The notes: generated by a model from the letters alone, not told the origin. Shown: positions 25,809 through 34,834, counted from the stretch's first letter. The stretch is DNA of 64,000 bases from Nocardiopsis algeriensis (GCF_014203695.1 NZ_JACHJO010000014.1:1-64000); one strand, 5' to 3'. Numbers and translations are program-made.

Positions 25809-26783
25809 TCAGCGGGTCAGGAGGATCTTGCCGGTGTGCTCGCTCGATTCCATGACGCGATGCGCCTCCGCCGCGTTCCGCATGGGGAGCACGCGGTCGA
25901 CGACGGGGCGAATCGCTCCCTGTTGTACCAACGGCCAGACCTGTTCCAGTACTCCCGAGACGATGGCCGCCTTCTCCTCACGGGGGCGCGAGCGCAGGGT
26001 GGTGGCGTGGACGGAGAGTCGTTTGACGAGCATGCGGCCCAGGTCCGCCTCGGCCTTGCGGCCGCCCATGAGGCCGATGACCACGAGGCGCCCGCCCACC
26101 TTGAGCGAGCGGAGGTTGGCGTCGAGGTAGGAGCCGCCCATGATGTCGAGGACGACGTCGGCGCCGCCGATCTCGCGCATGCGCTCGGCGAAGTCCTCGG
26201 TGCGGTAGTTGACGGTGGTCTGCGCGCCGAGTTCACGGCAGCGCTCCAGCTTCGCGTCGCTGCCCGCGGTGACGGCCACGTGGGCCCCCAGGGACCGGGC
26301 GAACTGGATGGCGAAGGTGCCGATACCGCTGCCGCCGCCGTGGATCAGGACGGTCTCGCCCTCGGTGAGGCGGCCGGTCATCACCAGGTTGGACCACACG
26401 GTGCAGGAGACCTCGGGCAGGGCGGCGGCCTCCTCCAGGGAGACGCCCTCGGGCACGGGCAGGAGCTGACCCACCGGCACGGCGACCTTCTCGGCATAGC
26501 CTCCTCCGGACAGCAGAGCGCACACCCGGTCGCCGACGGACCAGCCGGAGGCCTCGGTGCCCCTGCCCAGTGCCGCGACGGTTCCCGAGCACTCCAGGCC
26601 GGGGTACTCCGGGGCCCCGGGCGGCGGCGGGTAGGAGCCCTGGCGCTGGGAGACGTCGGCGCGGTTGACCGCGGTGGCGGCCACCTCCACGAGGACCTCG
26701 CCCTCGCCGGGGACAGGGTCGGGCACCTCTGACCAGGTCAGGGCCTCGGGGCCGCCGGGTTCGGTGATGAGAATCGCGTGCAT
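25809..26783 (-). CDS. NAD(P)H quinone oxidoreductase (MDR superfamily)
   Basis: The 324-residue protein is a zinc-free medium-chain reductase of the quinone oxidoreductase/PIG3 group. The N-terminal GroES-like domain reads VPDPVPGEGEVLVEVAATAV then YPGLECSGTVAALG. The Rossmann nucleotide site is VLIHGGGSGIGTFAIQFAR. The C-terminus, HRVMESSEHTGKILL, is typical. It probably reduces quinones or enones with NADPH. ATG 26783 (MHAILITEPGG) is the family-consistent start. It follows, and may be cotranscribed with, bpa. Confidence 0.9.
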   Translation of the reverse strand: MHAILITEPGGPEALTWSEVPDPVPGEGEVLVEVAATAVNRADVSQRQGSYPPPPGAPEYPGLECSGTVAALGRGTEASGWSVGDRVCALLSGGGYAEKVAVPVGQLLPVPEGVSLEEAAALPEVSCTVWSNLVMTGRLTEGETVLIHGGGSGIGTFAIQFARSLGAHVAVTAGSDAKLERCRELGAQTTVNYRTEDFAERMREIGGADVVLDIMGGSYLDANLRSLKVGGRLVVIGLMGGRKAEADLGRMLVKRLSVHATTLRSRPREEKAAIVSGVLEQVWPLVQQGAIRPVVDRVLPMRNAAEAHRVMESSEHTGKILLTR

Positions 26784-26968
26784 GGAGCCGACAGTACCCA
26801 GCAACGGAGGAAAGGGACCGTTTGCAGCGCACTCTGTTCACGCCCGGGAAAGTGATGCTTTGCTGGTGCGGGACGGGTAAGAGTGATCCCAAGGGAACGC
26901 CGTTCCCGCTCCTTGGCGGTGGTTTCCCCTCCCTCCACAGCACACCCCCTTCACTCAGGAGAGTTCCG

Positions 26969-28777
26969 GTGTCACACCAGGATCAGAACGGGCCGGGTCG
27001 AGGCTTCGAACAGGACCCCGAGGAGCGCCCGGAGCCGCTCTGGACGCGGTCCGAGGACGACCCGAGCAGTACGGGAACGGCCGACACCGCGCCCCGGACG
27101 GCCCACGCGCCCTCTCCGAGGGAGCAGTGGTTCGGCGGGTTCGAGGGTGAGGCGCCGCCTCCGCCCCCGTACGCGCGGATGCCCGAGGACACTCCCCCCG
27201 GTGGAGAGGAACCGCCGGCGTTCCGGGAAGGCCCGGTCGGACGGGAGGAGGACGCCGAGGAACGCGAACCGGAGGAGAAGCCGGAGGACCGGCCCGCGGA
27301 GGAGTACGCGGCGGAGGAGCGGAAGCCGGAGGAGCACCCCGCCGAGAGGATCGAGGAGACCGCGCCGGACGGGACCGAGCCGGACGAGGCCGAACCGACC
27401 GTGCGGCTGATGCCGGGCGGCCGCAAGCGCTCCCTGCGCCGTCCGACACGTCCCGGAGGCCCCCGGCCCGGCGACACCGATCCCCTCGGCCCGCGCAGGC
27501 TGCGTTCCGACCCCGACGTCCCCGAGCCCGAGCAGCTGCCGCCCCTGGAACCCGCCGGCGCCGAGGAACCCCCCGCCGACGAGAGTGCCCCGGCGCCCTG
27601 GGCCGCGGCACCGCCGCCGGTGTCGGCGCCCCTGTCACGGACCGGGCCGGAGCCGCTGGCGGAGCCCGCGGCGGATCCGGATCCCCGAGGGGAACCCGCA
27701 CCCGACCCCGGCCCCTGGCGCGAGCCCGCACCCGATCGTGGCTCCTGGCGCGAGCCCGGGTCGGACCGGGGGCCCGGGCGGAGCCCCCTCCCCGACCCGT
27801 CTCCCTCCTCACCGCCGGCCGAGTCGGCACCCGCCGGCGGGGCACGGGAGACCTCCGACTCCCTCAGCGCCGCGACCCTCGTCCGGAACCGGCACCAGGG
27901 CCCCAGCGGCGGTTGGCGCAAGGCCGTGCACGCCGTCACCCTGGGTCTCGTCAACCCGGGGGAGTCGCCCAAGGTGCTGCGGCAGCGGGAGCTGACCGCG
28001 CGCGCCTGCACGCCCGTGGCCACCGGGCACCACCGGGTCGCCGTGCTCAGCCTCAAGGGCGGGGTCGGCAAGACCACCACGACGGTCGCCCTCGGCGCGA
28101 CCCTGGCCTCTCTGCGCGGCGACCGGGTGCTCGCCGTGGACGCCAACCCCGACCGCGGGACCCTCTCGGACAAGGTCCGCCTGGAGACCGCCGCGACCAT
28201 CCGCGACCTCCTCAACGAGCGGAACCTGGTCTCGCGCTACGCCGACATCCGCGGGTTCACGTCGCAGGCCCCCAGCAGGCTGGAGATCCTGGCCTCCGAC
28301 CGCGACCCGGCGGTGTCGGAGGCCTTCAGCGACGAGGACTACCGGGAGGTCGCCCGGATAGTCGAGCACTTCTACTCCATCTGCATCACCGACTGCGGGA
28401 CCGGCCTGCTGCACTCGGCCATGCGCGGTGTGCTGGGCCTGGCCGACCAGGTGGTCCTGGTCAGCTCGGCGTCTGTGGACGGCGCCCGCAGCGCCAGCGC
28501 CACCCTCGACTGGCTGGAGGCCCACGGGTACGGGCAGCTCGTCCGCGGCGCGGTGGTGGTGCTGTCCATGGTCCGCTCCAACAGCAAGAGCAGCGTGGAT
28601 CTCAACCGTCTGGAGGAGCACTTCGCCTCCCGGTGCCGGGCCGTCGTCCGCGTTCCGTGGGACGACCACCTGGAGGAGGGAGCGGAGGTGGACCTCGCAC
28701 AGCTCGCCCCGGCCACCCGGGACGCCTACCTGCAACTCGCCGCGACCGTGGGGGAGTTCTTCGGCAGGCACCGCTAG
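26969..28777 (+). CDS. MinD/ParA-like ATPase with long Pro/Glu-rich N-terminus (EspI-like)
   Basis: In this 602-residue protein the first ~300 residues are disordered, rich in Pro, Glu, Asp, Arg and Gly. The C-terminal ~260 form a MinD/ParA ATPase with deviant Walker A KGGVGKTT (363-370), then LAVDANPDRGTLSDKV and CITDCGTGLLHSAM. The layout matches actinobacterial proteins related to mycobacterial EspI (Rv3876) of type VII secretion loci and their Streptomyces homologues. No EccC, Esx or other secretion genes are adjacent. GTG 26969 follows CAGGAGAG. The likely role is positioning or regulating a membrane complex, inferred from the ATPase type. Confidence 0.8.
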   Translation: MSHQDQNGPGRGFEQDPEERPEPLWTRSEDDPSSTGTADTAPRTAHAPSPREQWFGGFEGEAPPPPPYARMPEDTPPGGEEPPAFREGPVGREEDAEEREPEEKPEDRPAEEYAAEERKPEEHPAERIEETAPDGTEPDEAEPTVRLMPGGRKRSLRRPTRPGGPRPGDTDPLGPRRLRSDPDVPEPEQLPPLEPAGAEEPPADESAPAPWAAAPPPVSAPLSRTGPEPLAEPAADPDPRGEPAPDPGPWREPAPDRGSWREPGSDRGPGRSPLPDPSPSSPPAESAPAGGARETSDSLSAATLVRNRHQGPSGGWRKAVHAVTLGLVNPGESPKVLRQRELTARACTPVATGHHRVAVLSLKGGVGKTTTTVALGATLASLRGDRVLAVDANPDRGTLSDKVRLETAATIRDLLNERNLVSRYADIRGFTSQAPSRLEILASDRDPAVSEAFSDEDYREVARIVEHFYSICITDCGTGLLHSAMRGVLGLADQVVLVSSASVDGARSASATLDWLEAHGYGQLVRGAVVVLSMVRSNSKSSVDLNRLEEHFASRCRAVVRVPWDDHLEEGAEVDLAQLAPATRDAYLQLAATVGEFFGRHR

Positions 28778-28973
28778 AGCGCGTTTTCCTCTTCCCCGTT
28801 CGGACAGGGGGGAGGAGGGTCGGGAAGCAGAGGGCGGGTCCCGCGGGCCCGGGACGGTCCGCCTCCGCGGCCGACGACCCATGTCCCGCGAGTCGGGGCT
28901 TTGGTCCTAGGCGCCTTCCGGTCGGAACTGATGTACTCGAAGACGACGGTGGACACCGTCGGAAGGGGGAGAG

Positions 28974-29903
28974 ATGGCACACACTGAACAGCGTTCACCC
29001 AGGGTCGTGGTGGGCGTCGACGGTTCCGAGCACGCCCAGGCGGCGGTGGAGTGGGCCGCGGCCGCGGCAGCCCGCCGTGACCAGGAGCTCGTCGTCGTGT
29101 ACGCGCTGGGCATGCCGGTGATCGTGTCCGCCTACGGCGGTCCGGCCCGCTTCGCGCCCTCCGAGGACATCGACCAGCAGGCCGCCGGCCTTCTGGAGGA
29201 GGTCCGCGACCGGGTGGCCAAGCTCCAGCCCTCGGTCGAGGTGCGGACCGTGACCGCCCTGGAGGAGGCGCCGCTGGCGCTGCTCCGCAACAGCCACCCC
29301 CACGACCTGGTGGTCGTCGGCACCCGCGGCATGAGCTCGTTCAAGTCGATGTTCGTCGGCTCGGTGAGCATCCGCGTCTCCGCCCACGCACCCTGCCCCG
29401 TCGTGGTGGTGCCCGACAAGGACGGCAAGCCCGCCTCCACCTCCATGAAGCGGATCGTGGTCGGCGTCGACGGCTCCTCGCACGCCCGGCGCGCCCTGAG
29501 CCACGCCATCGACCTGGCTGCGGAGAACGACGCCGAACTGGTGGTCGTCCACAGCTGGCAGGTGCCCTACCCCTACGACCCGCTCGTGATGACGGCGGCC
29601 GGCTACATGCCCCAGGACGACCTCTTCGAGAAGCAGTCCGAGCGTCTCGTCGCCGAGCTCATCGCCGAGGCGATGGACGAGAAGCGCGACGACACCCAGG
29701 TCGACGTCACGGTGGTACGCAGCGAGAAGGATCCCGCCACCGCCATTCTCGAGGCGGCCGAGGGCGCGGACGCGATCGTGGTGGGCTCGCGCGGGCGCGG
29801 TACGGTCCGCGGCCTCCTCCTCGGCTCGGTGAGCCAGGGGATCCTGCACCGCTCCCGCATTCCCGTGGTGGTTCTGCCCAGGCACGCCGACGAGGACGAG
29901 TAG
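28974..29903 (+). CDS. Tandem universal stress protein
   Basis: The 309-residue protein has two Usp domains (about 9-145 and 155-303). Each starts RVVVGVDGS-type (RIVVGVDGSSHARRAL in the second). Each also ends with the ATP-binding signature: VVGTRGMSSFKSMFVGSVS, and VVGSRGRGTVRGLLLGSVS. Such tandem Usp proteins bind ATP and respond to stress or hypoxia in actinobacteria. AAGGGGGAGAG precedes the ATG. A hairpin (29935-29945 with 29952-29962) separates it from the convergent small helical gene. Confidence 0.93.
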   Translation: MAHTEQRSPRVVVGVDGSEHAQAAVEWAAAAAARRDQELVVVYALGMPVIVSAYGGPARFAPSEDIDQQAAGLLEEVRDRVAKLQPSVEVRTVTALEEAPLALLRNSHPHDLVVVGTRGMSSFKSMFVGSVSIRVSAHAPCPVVVVPDKDGKPASTSMKRIVVGVDGSSHARRALSHAIDLAAENDAELVVVHSWQVPYPYDPLVMTAAGYMPQDDLFEKQSERLVAELIAEAMDEKRDDTQVDVTVVRSEKDPATAILEAAEGADAIVVGSRGRGTVRGLLLGSVSQGILHRSRIPVVVLPRHADEDE

Positions 29904-29934
29904 GCCCGGCGGCGCCACCGCCTTCCGGGACACC

Positions 29935-29962
29935 GTGCCCGGCGGCCCGTGCCGCCGGGCAC
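29935..29962. terminator. Bidirectional terminator hairpin
   Basis: GTGCCCGGCGG pairs perfectly with CCGCCGGGCAC around a six-base loop. It sits between the convergent Usp gene and the 29969-30433 gene. Confidence 0.7.
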
Positions 29963-29968
29963 GCCGCC

Positions 29969-30433
29969 TCAGCTCGTCAGGACCTGGGGCGACGTGGTCT
30001 TGAGCATCGCGTTGGCCCACGTGGCCTGGCGCACCGTCTGCGGGTGGCATCGCTCGGTCAGGTGCAGCAGCTCCCGGTCCCCCAGTGCCTGGGCCCCCTG
30101 GCCCAGCAGTTCCCAGTCCACCGACACCCCGGACGCCATGCGGTGCAGCTGGCGCAGGTCGGCCAGGAGTTCCAGGTCCGGGTCGCCCGGTCCCCCCTCC
30201 ACCGCGTCGCGCTCCTCCGCCAGCGGTTCCCCGCCCTCGCCGCCCAGGTCCATCCCGTAGCGCTCGCCCGTCCGGGCGAGCTCGCGCATGTGCTCGCGCG
30301 ACCAGCGGGCCAGGTCCTTGGACACGTGGACGATCTCGTGCTCCCCGCTGTGGCGCTCCGACAGCGCGAGCAGCGCCTCGACCATGTGGCCCTCCGCGCG
30401 GTACAGCTCTCTCAGCGCGATCTCGATTCCCAT
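29969..30433 (-). CDS. Helical ferritin-like protein coupled to molybdopterin oxidoreductase
   Basis: The 154-residue, mostly alpha-helical protein begins MGIEIALRELYRAEGHMVEA. His/Glu-rich helices (LSERHSGEHEIVHVSKDL, WSREHMRELARTGERYG) recall ferritin-like or hemerythrin-like metal-binding bundles. I cannot assign a named family. Its first 22 bases overlap the end of the molybdopterin oxidoreductase gene in another frame, which implies translational coupling and a shared role, perhaps as an electron-transfer or maturation partner. That role is inferred from context only. Confidence 0.75.
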   Translation of the reverse strand: MGIEIALRELYRAEGHMVEALLALSERHSGEHEIVHVSKDLARWSREHMRELARTGERYGMDLGGEGGEPLAEERDAVEGGPGDPDLELLADLRQLHRMASGVSVDWELLGQGAQALGDRELLHLTERCHPQTVRQATWANAMLKTTSPQVLTS

Positions 30434-32865
30434 TCCCCACCTCCGGCGATGTGCTCCCCGGCCTCCGCCCGCACGCCTCCCCTGGTCCGCGGAACCCTTG
30501 CGTCCAGCGGCCGGGAAGCGGTGGTCGTCGGCGCGGGGGCGGGCGTGCCGCCGCCGGCCTCCAGAAGCCGGATCCGGGCGGCGGCGGTCTTGAAGAGAGG
30601 CTGTTTGGACACCGGATCCCAGTCGTTGACGGTCATCTCGTTGGCGGCACGGTCGTGGCCGCCGTCCCAGTAGCCGTAGTGGAACGGCAGGAACAGCACC
30701 CCCGGGCGGATGCCGCAGATCCGGGCCCGGGCGTGCACCACCCCGCGGGGAGAGGCCACCTCGACGAGGTCCCCCTCGCCGATGCCGAGCTCCTCCGCGT
30801 CGGACCCCGACACCTCCACCCACACCTCGGGTGCCGCCTCGTTCAGCTGCGGTGCGCGGCCGGTCTTGGTCCGGGTGTGGAACTGGTACAGGGTGCGTCC
30901 CGTGGTGAGTGCGAAGGGGTAATCGCCGCCGGGTTCCTCGTGAGGCGGCAGGTACTCGGCCGCTCGGAGGATCGCCTTGCCCTCCGGGTTCATCGCCCGG
31001 TACTCGACCTCCTCCATCGGGGCACCGGTGACCAGGTCGCGGCCGTAGCTCTCGCAGACGTCGGGTGCGGCCCAGAACCGGCCGTCCCCGTAGAGGCGCT
31101 CGGTGCCCTCCGGCCGGTCCTCGTTGCACGGCCACTGGATGCCGCTGCCGCCCCGCAGCCTGTCGTAGGTGATGCCGGTGTAGTCGCAGGGGCGACCTTC
31201 GGTGGCGCGCTTCCACGCCTCGAAGGCCGATTCCGGGTCGTGCCACTGCGGGAACGGGTTCCCGTCCTTGTCGCGGAAGTCCATCCTCCGGGCGTAGTCC
31301 AGGAAGATGTCCAGGTCGGGCCTGGCCTCGCCGGGCGGCTCGACGGCCTTCTCGGACAGGTGGACCGTGCGGTCGCTGTTGGTGAACGTGCCGGTCTTCT
31401 CCCCCCAGGTGGCCGCGGGCAGCACCACGTCGGCGAGCTCGGCGGTCTCGGTGAGGAAGAGGTCCTGCACCACCAGGAACAGGCTCTCCTTCTCCAGGAC
31501 CGAGCGGATGCGCGCCAGTTCCGGCAGCGACACCGCCGGGTTGGTGCCGCTGATCCACAGGAAGCGGATCGAGCCCTTCTCGGCGTAGCGGAAGATCTGC
31601 ATCGCGTGCGTGGGCGGTGTGTAGTGCGGGATCCGCATGTGGTCGATGTTCCACACCGCGGCCAGATCGGTGATGTGCTCGTCGTTGTTCCAGTTGCGGA
31701 AGGCGGTGAGATCGCCGTCGGCGCCGCACTCTCGGGTGTTCTCCGCCGTGGGCTGGCCGTTCATCTGCAGGAGCCCGGCCCCCGGTCGGCCGAGCATGCC
31801 GCGCAGCAGGTGCACGTTGTTGACCTGGACGGCCGCGGCGGTCGCCTGATGGGACTGGTAGAAGCCCTGGAGCACGGTGGAGAACAACCGCTCGGCGCTC
31901 CCCAGCATCTCCGCGGCCTCCCGGATCCGCGCGGCGGGGACGCCGCAGATCTCCGCGGCGGTCTCGGGCGGGTGGTCGCGCACCTGCCGGGCGAGCTCCT
32001 CGTAGCCGACGGTGTGCGACTCCACGTACTCGTGGTCGACCATGTCCCGGCGGATCAGTTCGTGCAGGATGCCGTTCATCAGCGCGACGTTGGTCCCCGG
32101 CAGCGGTGCCAGGTGGAGATCGGCCGCGCGGGCGACCGGTGTCGCACGCGGGTCCACGCACAGGACCCGGGGAGGCTCGGGGCCGGCCAGCCGGTCGAGC
32201 ACCCGCGCCCACAGCACGGTCTGGGTCTCGGCCATGTTGTGGCCGTAGAGGGCGAGAACGTCCGCGTGGTCGATGTCGGCGTAGGACCCGGGCTGACCGT
32301 CGCAGCCGAACGACTCCTTCAGCGCCGCCGCCGCGGTCGCCGTGCACAGGCGGGTGTTGCCGTCCATGTGGTTGGTGCCGATGGCCCCGTGCCCCACCGC
32401 CGCCAGGGTGTAGTACTCCTCCAGGAACAGCTGCCCGCTGGTGTAGAAACCGATCGCGCTCGCGCCCTGCTCGTCGAGCAGCTCCTTGCTGCGCCGCACC
32501 ACGCGTTCCATGGCGGTGTCCCAGTCGGTCTCGACCAGCTCGCCGTTCTCACGCACCAGGGGGCGGGTGAGCCGCTCACGGGAGTTGTTGGCCTGCCATC
32601 CGAACAGGTCCTTGGGGTCCAGTCGCCCCCTGTTGACCCGGTCCTCGGCACGCCCCCGGACCCCGACGATCCGCCCTTCGCGGACCGCGATGTCGAGGGC
32701 GTCGCCGTTGGAGTGCAGGATCGACGCGCTCTGCACCCACGCGTCCACCTGGTCGGGGGAGCTTCCGTCCCCGAGATAGGTGTCCACCCGGGTCGGCCAT
32801 TCCTCCCCGGGCCCGTAGGGCGTCCGCGTGCCCCACGGTTCGGCGATCCGGTCCTTGGACGGCAT
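30412..32865 (-). CDS. Molybdopterin oxidoreductase (NapA/FdhF-like) lacking N-terminal Fe-S cysteines
   Basis: The 817-residue protein of the DMSO-reductase superfamily binds bis-MGD molybdenum. Cys174 in NTRLCTAT occupies the place of the Mo-ligand cysteine of NapA-type nitrate reductases. LYGHNMAET, LWISGTNPAVSLPE, LPAATWGEKTGTFTNSDR and the C-terminal molydopterin-binding domain (LTTGRTLYQFHTRT) are typical. The N-terminal four-cysteine [4Fe-4S] motif is absent: the matching segment reads VQSASILHSNGDALDIAV with no cysteines, and the fourth position is in RGRLDPKDL. There is no Tat signal, so it is cytoplasmic. ATG 32865 follows GGAGGTG. Substrate is unknown; nitrate or formate are family possibilities. 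Confidence 0.88.
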   Translation of the reverse strand: MPSKDRIAEPWGTRTPYGPGEEWPTRVDTYLGDGSSPDQVDAWVQSASILHSNGDALDIAVREGRIVGVRGRAEDRVNRGRLDPKDLFGWQANNSRERLTRPLVRENGELVETDWDTAMERVVRRSKELLDEQGASAIGFYTSGQLFLEEYYTLAAVGHGAIGTNHMDGNTRLCTATAAAALKESFGCDGQPGSYADIDHADVLALYGHNMAETQTVLWARVLDRLAGPEPPRVLCVDPRATPVARAADLHLAPLPGTNVALMNGILHELIRRDMVDHEYVESHTVGYEELARQVRDHPPETAAEICGVPAARIREAAEMLGSAERLFSTVLQGFYQSHQATAAAVQVNNVHLLRGMLGRPGAGLLQMNGQPTAENTRECGADGDLTAFRNWNNDEHITDLAAVWNIDHMRIPHYTPPTHAMQIFRYAEKGSIRFLWISGTNPAVSLPELARIRSVLEKESLFLVVQDLFLTETAELADVVLPAATWGEKTGTFTNSDRTVHLSEKAVEPPGEARPDLDIFLDYARRMDFRDKDGNPFPQWHDPESAFEAWKRATEGRPCDYTGITYDRLRGGSGIQWPCNEDRPEGTERLYGDGRFWAAPDVCESYGRDLVTGAPMEEVEYRAMNPEGKAILRAAEYLPPHEEPGGDYPFALTTGRTLYQFHTRTKTGRAPQLNEAAPEVWVEVSGSDAEELGIGEGDLVEVASPRGVVHARARICGIRPGVLFLPFHYGYWDGGHDRAANEMTVNDWDPVSKQPLFKTAAARIRLLEAGGGTPAPAPTTTASRPLDARVPRTRGGVRAEAGEHIAGGGEWESRSR

Positions 32866-32952
32866 GGCGGCACCTCCAGCTCGGCTGCCCGCGCCACTAC
32901 CCGGGGCGCCCGGACACAAACTGAGCAGGGCCAAGGGCGGAAAGCCGAGAAC

Positions 32953-33258
32953 TCACTCCGCCGTGTCGCTGTGCCGCCTCTTGCGGATGTGCAGAAACCA
33001 GGTGACGCCGACGGCCAGGAAGAGGAGAGCTGCCGAGGCCCCGTAGATGAGGGCCTCATCAGTACTTTCGCGGCTCAACGCCCTGGCCGACATGACGCCG
33101 CACAGGGTGGCGAAGACCAGGTGGAGAAGGACCGAGATTCGTTCCAGAGCAGGATGGCTCCACGCAGGGGGCTTCTGGTGGTCGGTCCTCCAGTTGCGGT
33201 GGCCGGGAGATTCCTCCGGGTGCAGCGGTTCGGCAGATTCCTCGCTCGGAAGGCTCAT
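32953..33258 (-). CDS. Small membrane protein with two transmembrane helices
   Basis: The 101-residue protein has a hydrophilic N-terminus rich in Glu/Pro/His. Two hydrophobic helices follow (ISVLLHLVFATLCGVMSA and LIYGASAALLFLAVGVTWF), then a basic tail HIRKRRHSD. No family is recognised. Its ATG overlaps the stop of the VOC gene upstream as ATGA, which indicates a coupled pair. Confidence 0.65.
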   Translation of the reverse strand: MSLPSEESAEPLHPEESPGHRNWRTDHQKPPAWSHPALERISVLLHLVFATLCGVMSARALSRESTDEALIYGASAALLFLAVGVTWFLHIRKRRHSDTAE

Positions 33259-33620
33259 GCGGAGTACTCCAGACAGAACGGGTGTCCGGCGGGGTCCGCA
33301 TAGATACGGAACAGGTCGTCGGGGTCGTCCTCCGAGACCCCCAGTTTGCGGGCGCCGAGCTCCAGGACCCGCGCCTCGGCCGCCTCGATGTCCTCCACCC
33401 ACACGTCGAGGTGCATCTGCTGCGGCCTTTCGGGGTCCGGCCACGCAGGAGGCTTGTGGTCGGGCGCGCGCTGGAAGGCGATCTGCGGCCAATCCTCGCC
33501 GATCACCACCCAGTGCTCACTCCGCCGCACCACGCTCAGGCCGAGCAGTTCCCCGTAGAACTCCGCGAGCGCATCGGGATCGGGGCAGTCGATGGCCAGG
33601 GCGTGCAGTCGTCCGATCAT
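33255..33620 (-). CDS. VOC-family protein (glyoxalase/bleomycin-resistance fold)
   Basis: The 121-residue protein has a single VOC domain: IGRLHALAIDCPDPDALAEFY at the start, MHLDVWVEDIEAAEARVLELG in the middle, and YADPAGHPFCLEY at the end. His and Glu residues in MHLDV and FCLEY are the usual metal ligands. Substrate is unknown; the family includes glyoxalases, dioxygenases and drug-binding proteins. ATG 33620 is selected by alignment to VOC N-termini. A related VOC gene lies at 34835-35215. Confidence 0.88.
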   Translation of the reverse strand: MIGRLHALAIDCPDPDALAEFYGELLGLSVVRRSEHWVVIGEDWPQIAFQRAPDHKPPAWPDPERPQQMHLDVWVEDIEAAEARVLELGARKLGVSEDDPDDLFRIYADPAGHPFCLEYSA

Positions 33621-33706
33621 GCCTGCGGTTTTCCCGGAAGCCGACTCCCCAACCCCGCCGGCACGCGCCCCGAAGCCCTCGCACACGCGAATTCAGGGGA
33701 ATTCGG

Positions 33707-33967
33707 TCATTCATAGTGGTACCGGGCGCTGATGATCCTCAGCTCACTGTCATCGGCTCGGTAGACCAATCGGTGTTCATCGGTGATCCGGCGCGACCAG
33801 TACCCGGACAGATTCGCTTTCAAGGGCTCGGGCTTGCCGATGCCCTCGAAAGGACTCCGCTGAGCCTCGGATATCAGACGGGCCAACCTCCGTGCGGTCT
33901 TCCTGTCTGTCGCCGGCCAGTAGGTGAAATCCTCCCAGGCGTTGGGGTCGAAGCGGATATCCCTCAC
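33707..33967 (-). CDS. yoeB: Txe/YoeB-family toxin (mRNA interferase)
   Basis: The 86-residue protein closely fits YoeB, a ribosome-dependent endoribonuclease of type II toxin-antitoxin systems. Catalytic residues line up with E. coli Glu46, Arg65, His83 and Tyr84: Glu47, Arg66 in EHRLVYR, and His84-Tyr85 in RYHYE. WEDFTYW and KPEPLK are family landmarks. Its start overlaps the antitoxin stop by four bases, as expected for a coupled pair, with the antitoxin upstream. Confidence 0.95.
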   Translation of the reverse strand: MRDIRFDPNAWEDFTYWPATDRKTARRLARLISEAQRSPFEGIGKPEPLKANLSGYWSRRITDEHRLVYRADDSELRIISARYHYE

Positions 33968-34245
33968 TCGTCATCCGCCAAGCCGGTCAGTTCGTCCGTG
34001 GCCATGGTGACAGTGCTGGTGTGGTCACCCTCCTGGTCACGGGCGATGGCTTCCAGCAAACGGGAGGCGTTGGCGGGTGAGCGGAGAAGGTAGACGGTTT
34101 CCTGCCAGCCGCGCCAGTCCTCCTCGGACATCAGCACGGCGTTGCCGTACTGGCGGGAGGTGATGTGCACGACGTCGTGGTCGTCGTTGACTCTCTTCAG
34201 AAGGGGAAAGAAGGAGGCACGTGCCTCGCTCGCGCTCATGGCCAT
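33964..34245 (-). CDS. yefM: Phd/YefM-family antitoxin
   Basis: The 93-residue protein has the Phd/YefM N-terminal DNA-binding fold ([29 protein letters not shown] as consecutive pieces) and [20 protein letters not shown]. An acidic C-terminal part would wrap the toxin. It neutralises YoeB and represses the operon with it. ATG 34245 is chosen because AAGGAGT is seven bases upstream; ATG 34251 and 34239 are possible. Confidence 0.93.
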   Translation of the reverse strand: MAMSASEARASFFPLLKRVNDDHDVVHITSRQYGNAVLMSEEDWRGWQETVYLLRSPANASRLLEAIARDQEGDHTSTVTMATDELTGLADDE

Positions 34246-34481
34246 GTCCATACTCCTTGAGAAGACGTACAGGTTTGCCGTACCACTTTGAGGGGTGCGG
34301 GGCAGGCCTTCGGGCACCCGGTGCAGACCGTCTTGGAGCCGTACCTCTTCCCCTGGCGGTGCAGGGCGTAGGTGCGTGCGGGCTTGTAGCCGTAGTTGCT
34401 CAGGAAGTCGTCCTGGCCGAGTCGGTTGTACTCGGCGACCGCCTCCCGAACGGTGCTGCGGATGATGCCTGCCAGGCCCAT
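34236..34481 (-). pseudogene. Remnant resembling the ScoMcrA-like N-terminal head domain
   Basis: From ATG 34481 the frame reads TVREAVAEYNRLGQDDFL, then NYGYKPARTYALHRQGKRYGSK. This resembles the N-terminal head domain of ScoMcrA-like type IV restriction endonucleases, including the EYxRLG and RxYGSK features. Similarity stops after SKTV and a Cys-rich unrelated tail runs into the antitoxin gene, so only about 60 residues of a much longer protein remain. The frame also extends upstream to 34739 without recognisable domains. It is likely a decayed fragment of a modified-DNA restriction gene. Family assignment is from memory of the motif. Confidence 0.45.
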
Positions 34482-34834
34482 GGCAGCAGACTGGGGCCTC
34501 GTTCCGCCCAATGGATCGTCGGTCCGGATCGCCGGCGGGTCCACCTGCCGGAGAAGTACGGCAACCGACGAGGCGTCCACAACCGGTGGGCGCGCCGACG
34601 GTGTGTCCTGCTCAGGGGAGTGCGTGATCGTGTGAAGAACAACGCTCACCCCCGCCGCGAGGATCGCCTCAGCTGTCCGGGAGCGCTTTTCCGAGCACCG
34701 AAGGAGCTGGACCATTTCGACCAGGTCGATGGTGTCCACCGACCTGATCGAGTACGGCGAGACCCCTGGTCCGGTTCTCTTCGGACTTGGAGGGAGACCC
34801 TGGACGTCTGGTACCGGAATATGGCCAGTGGGGG

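Noticed and set aside
34482..34739. Upstream extension of the restriction-gene remnant as a real N-terminus
   Set aside because: No domain similarity and atypical composition; only the part from 34481 shows the head-domain pattern.
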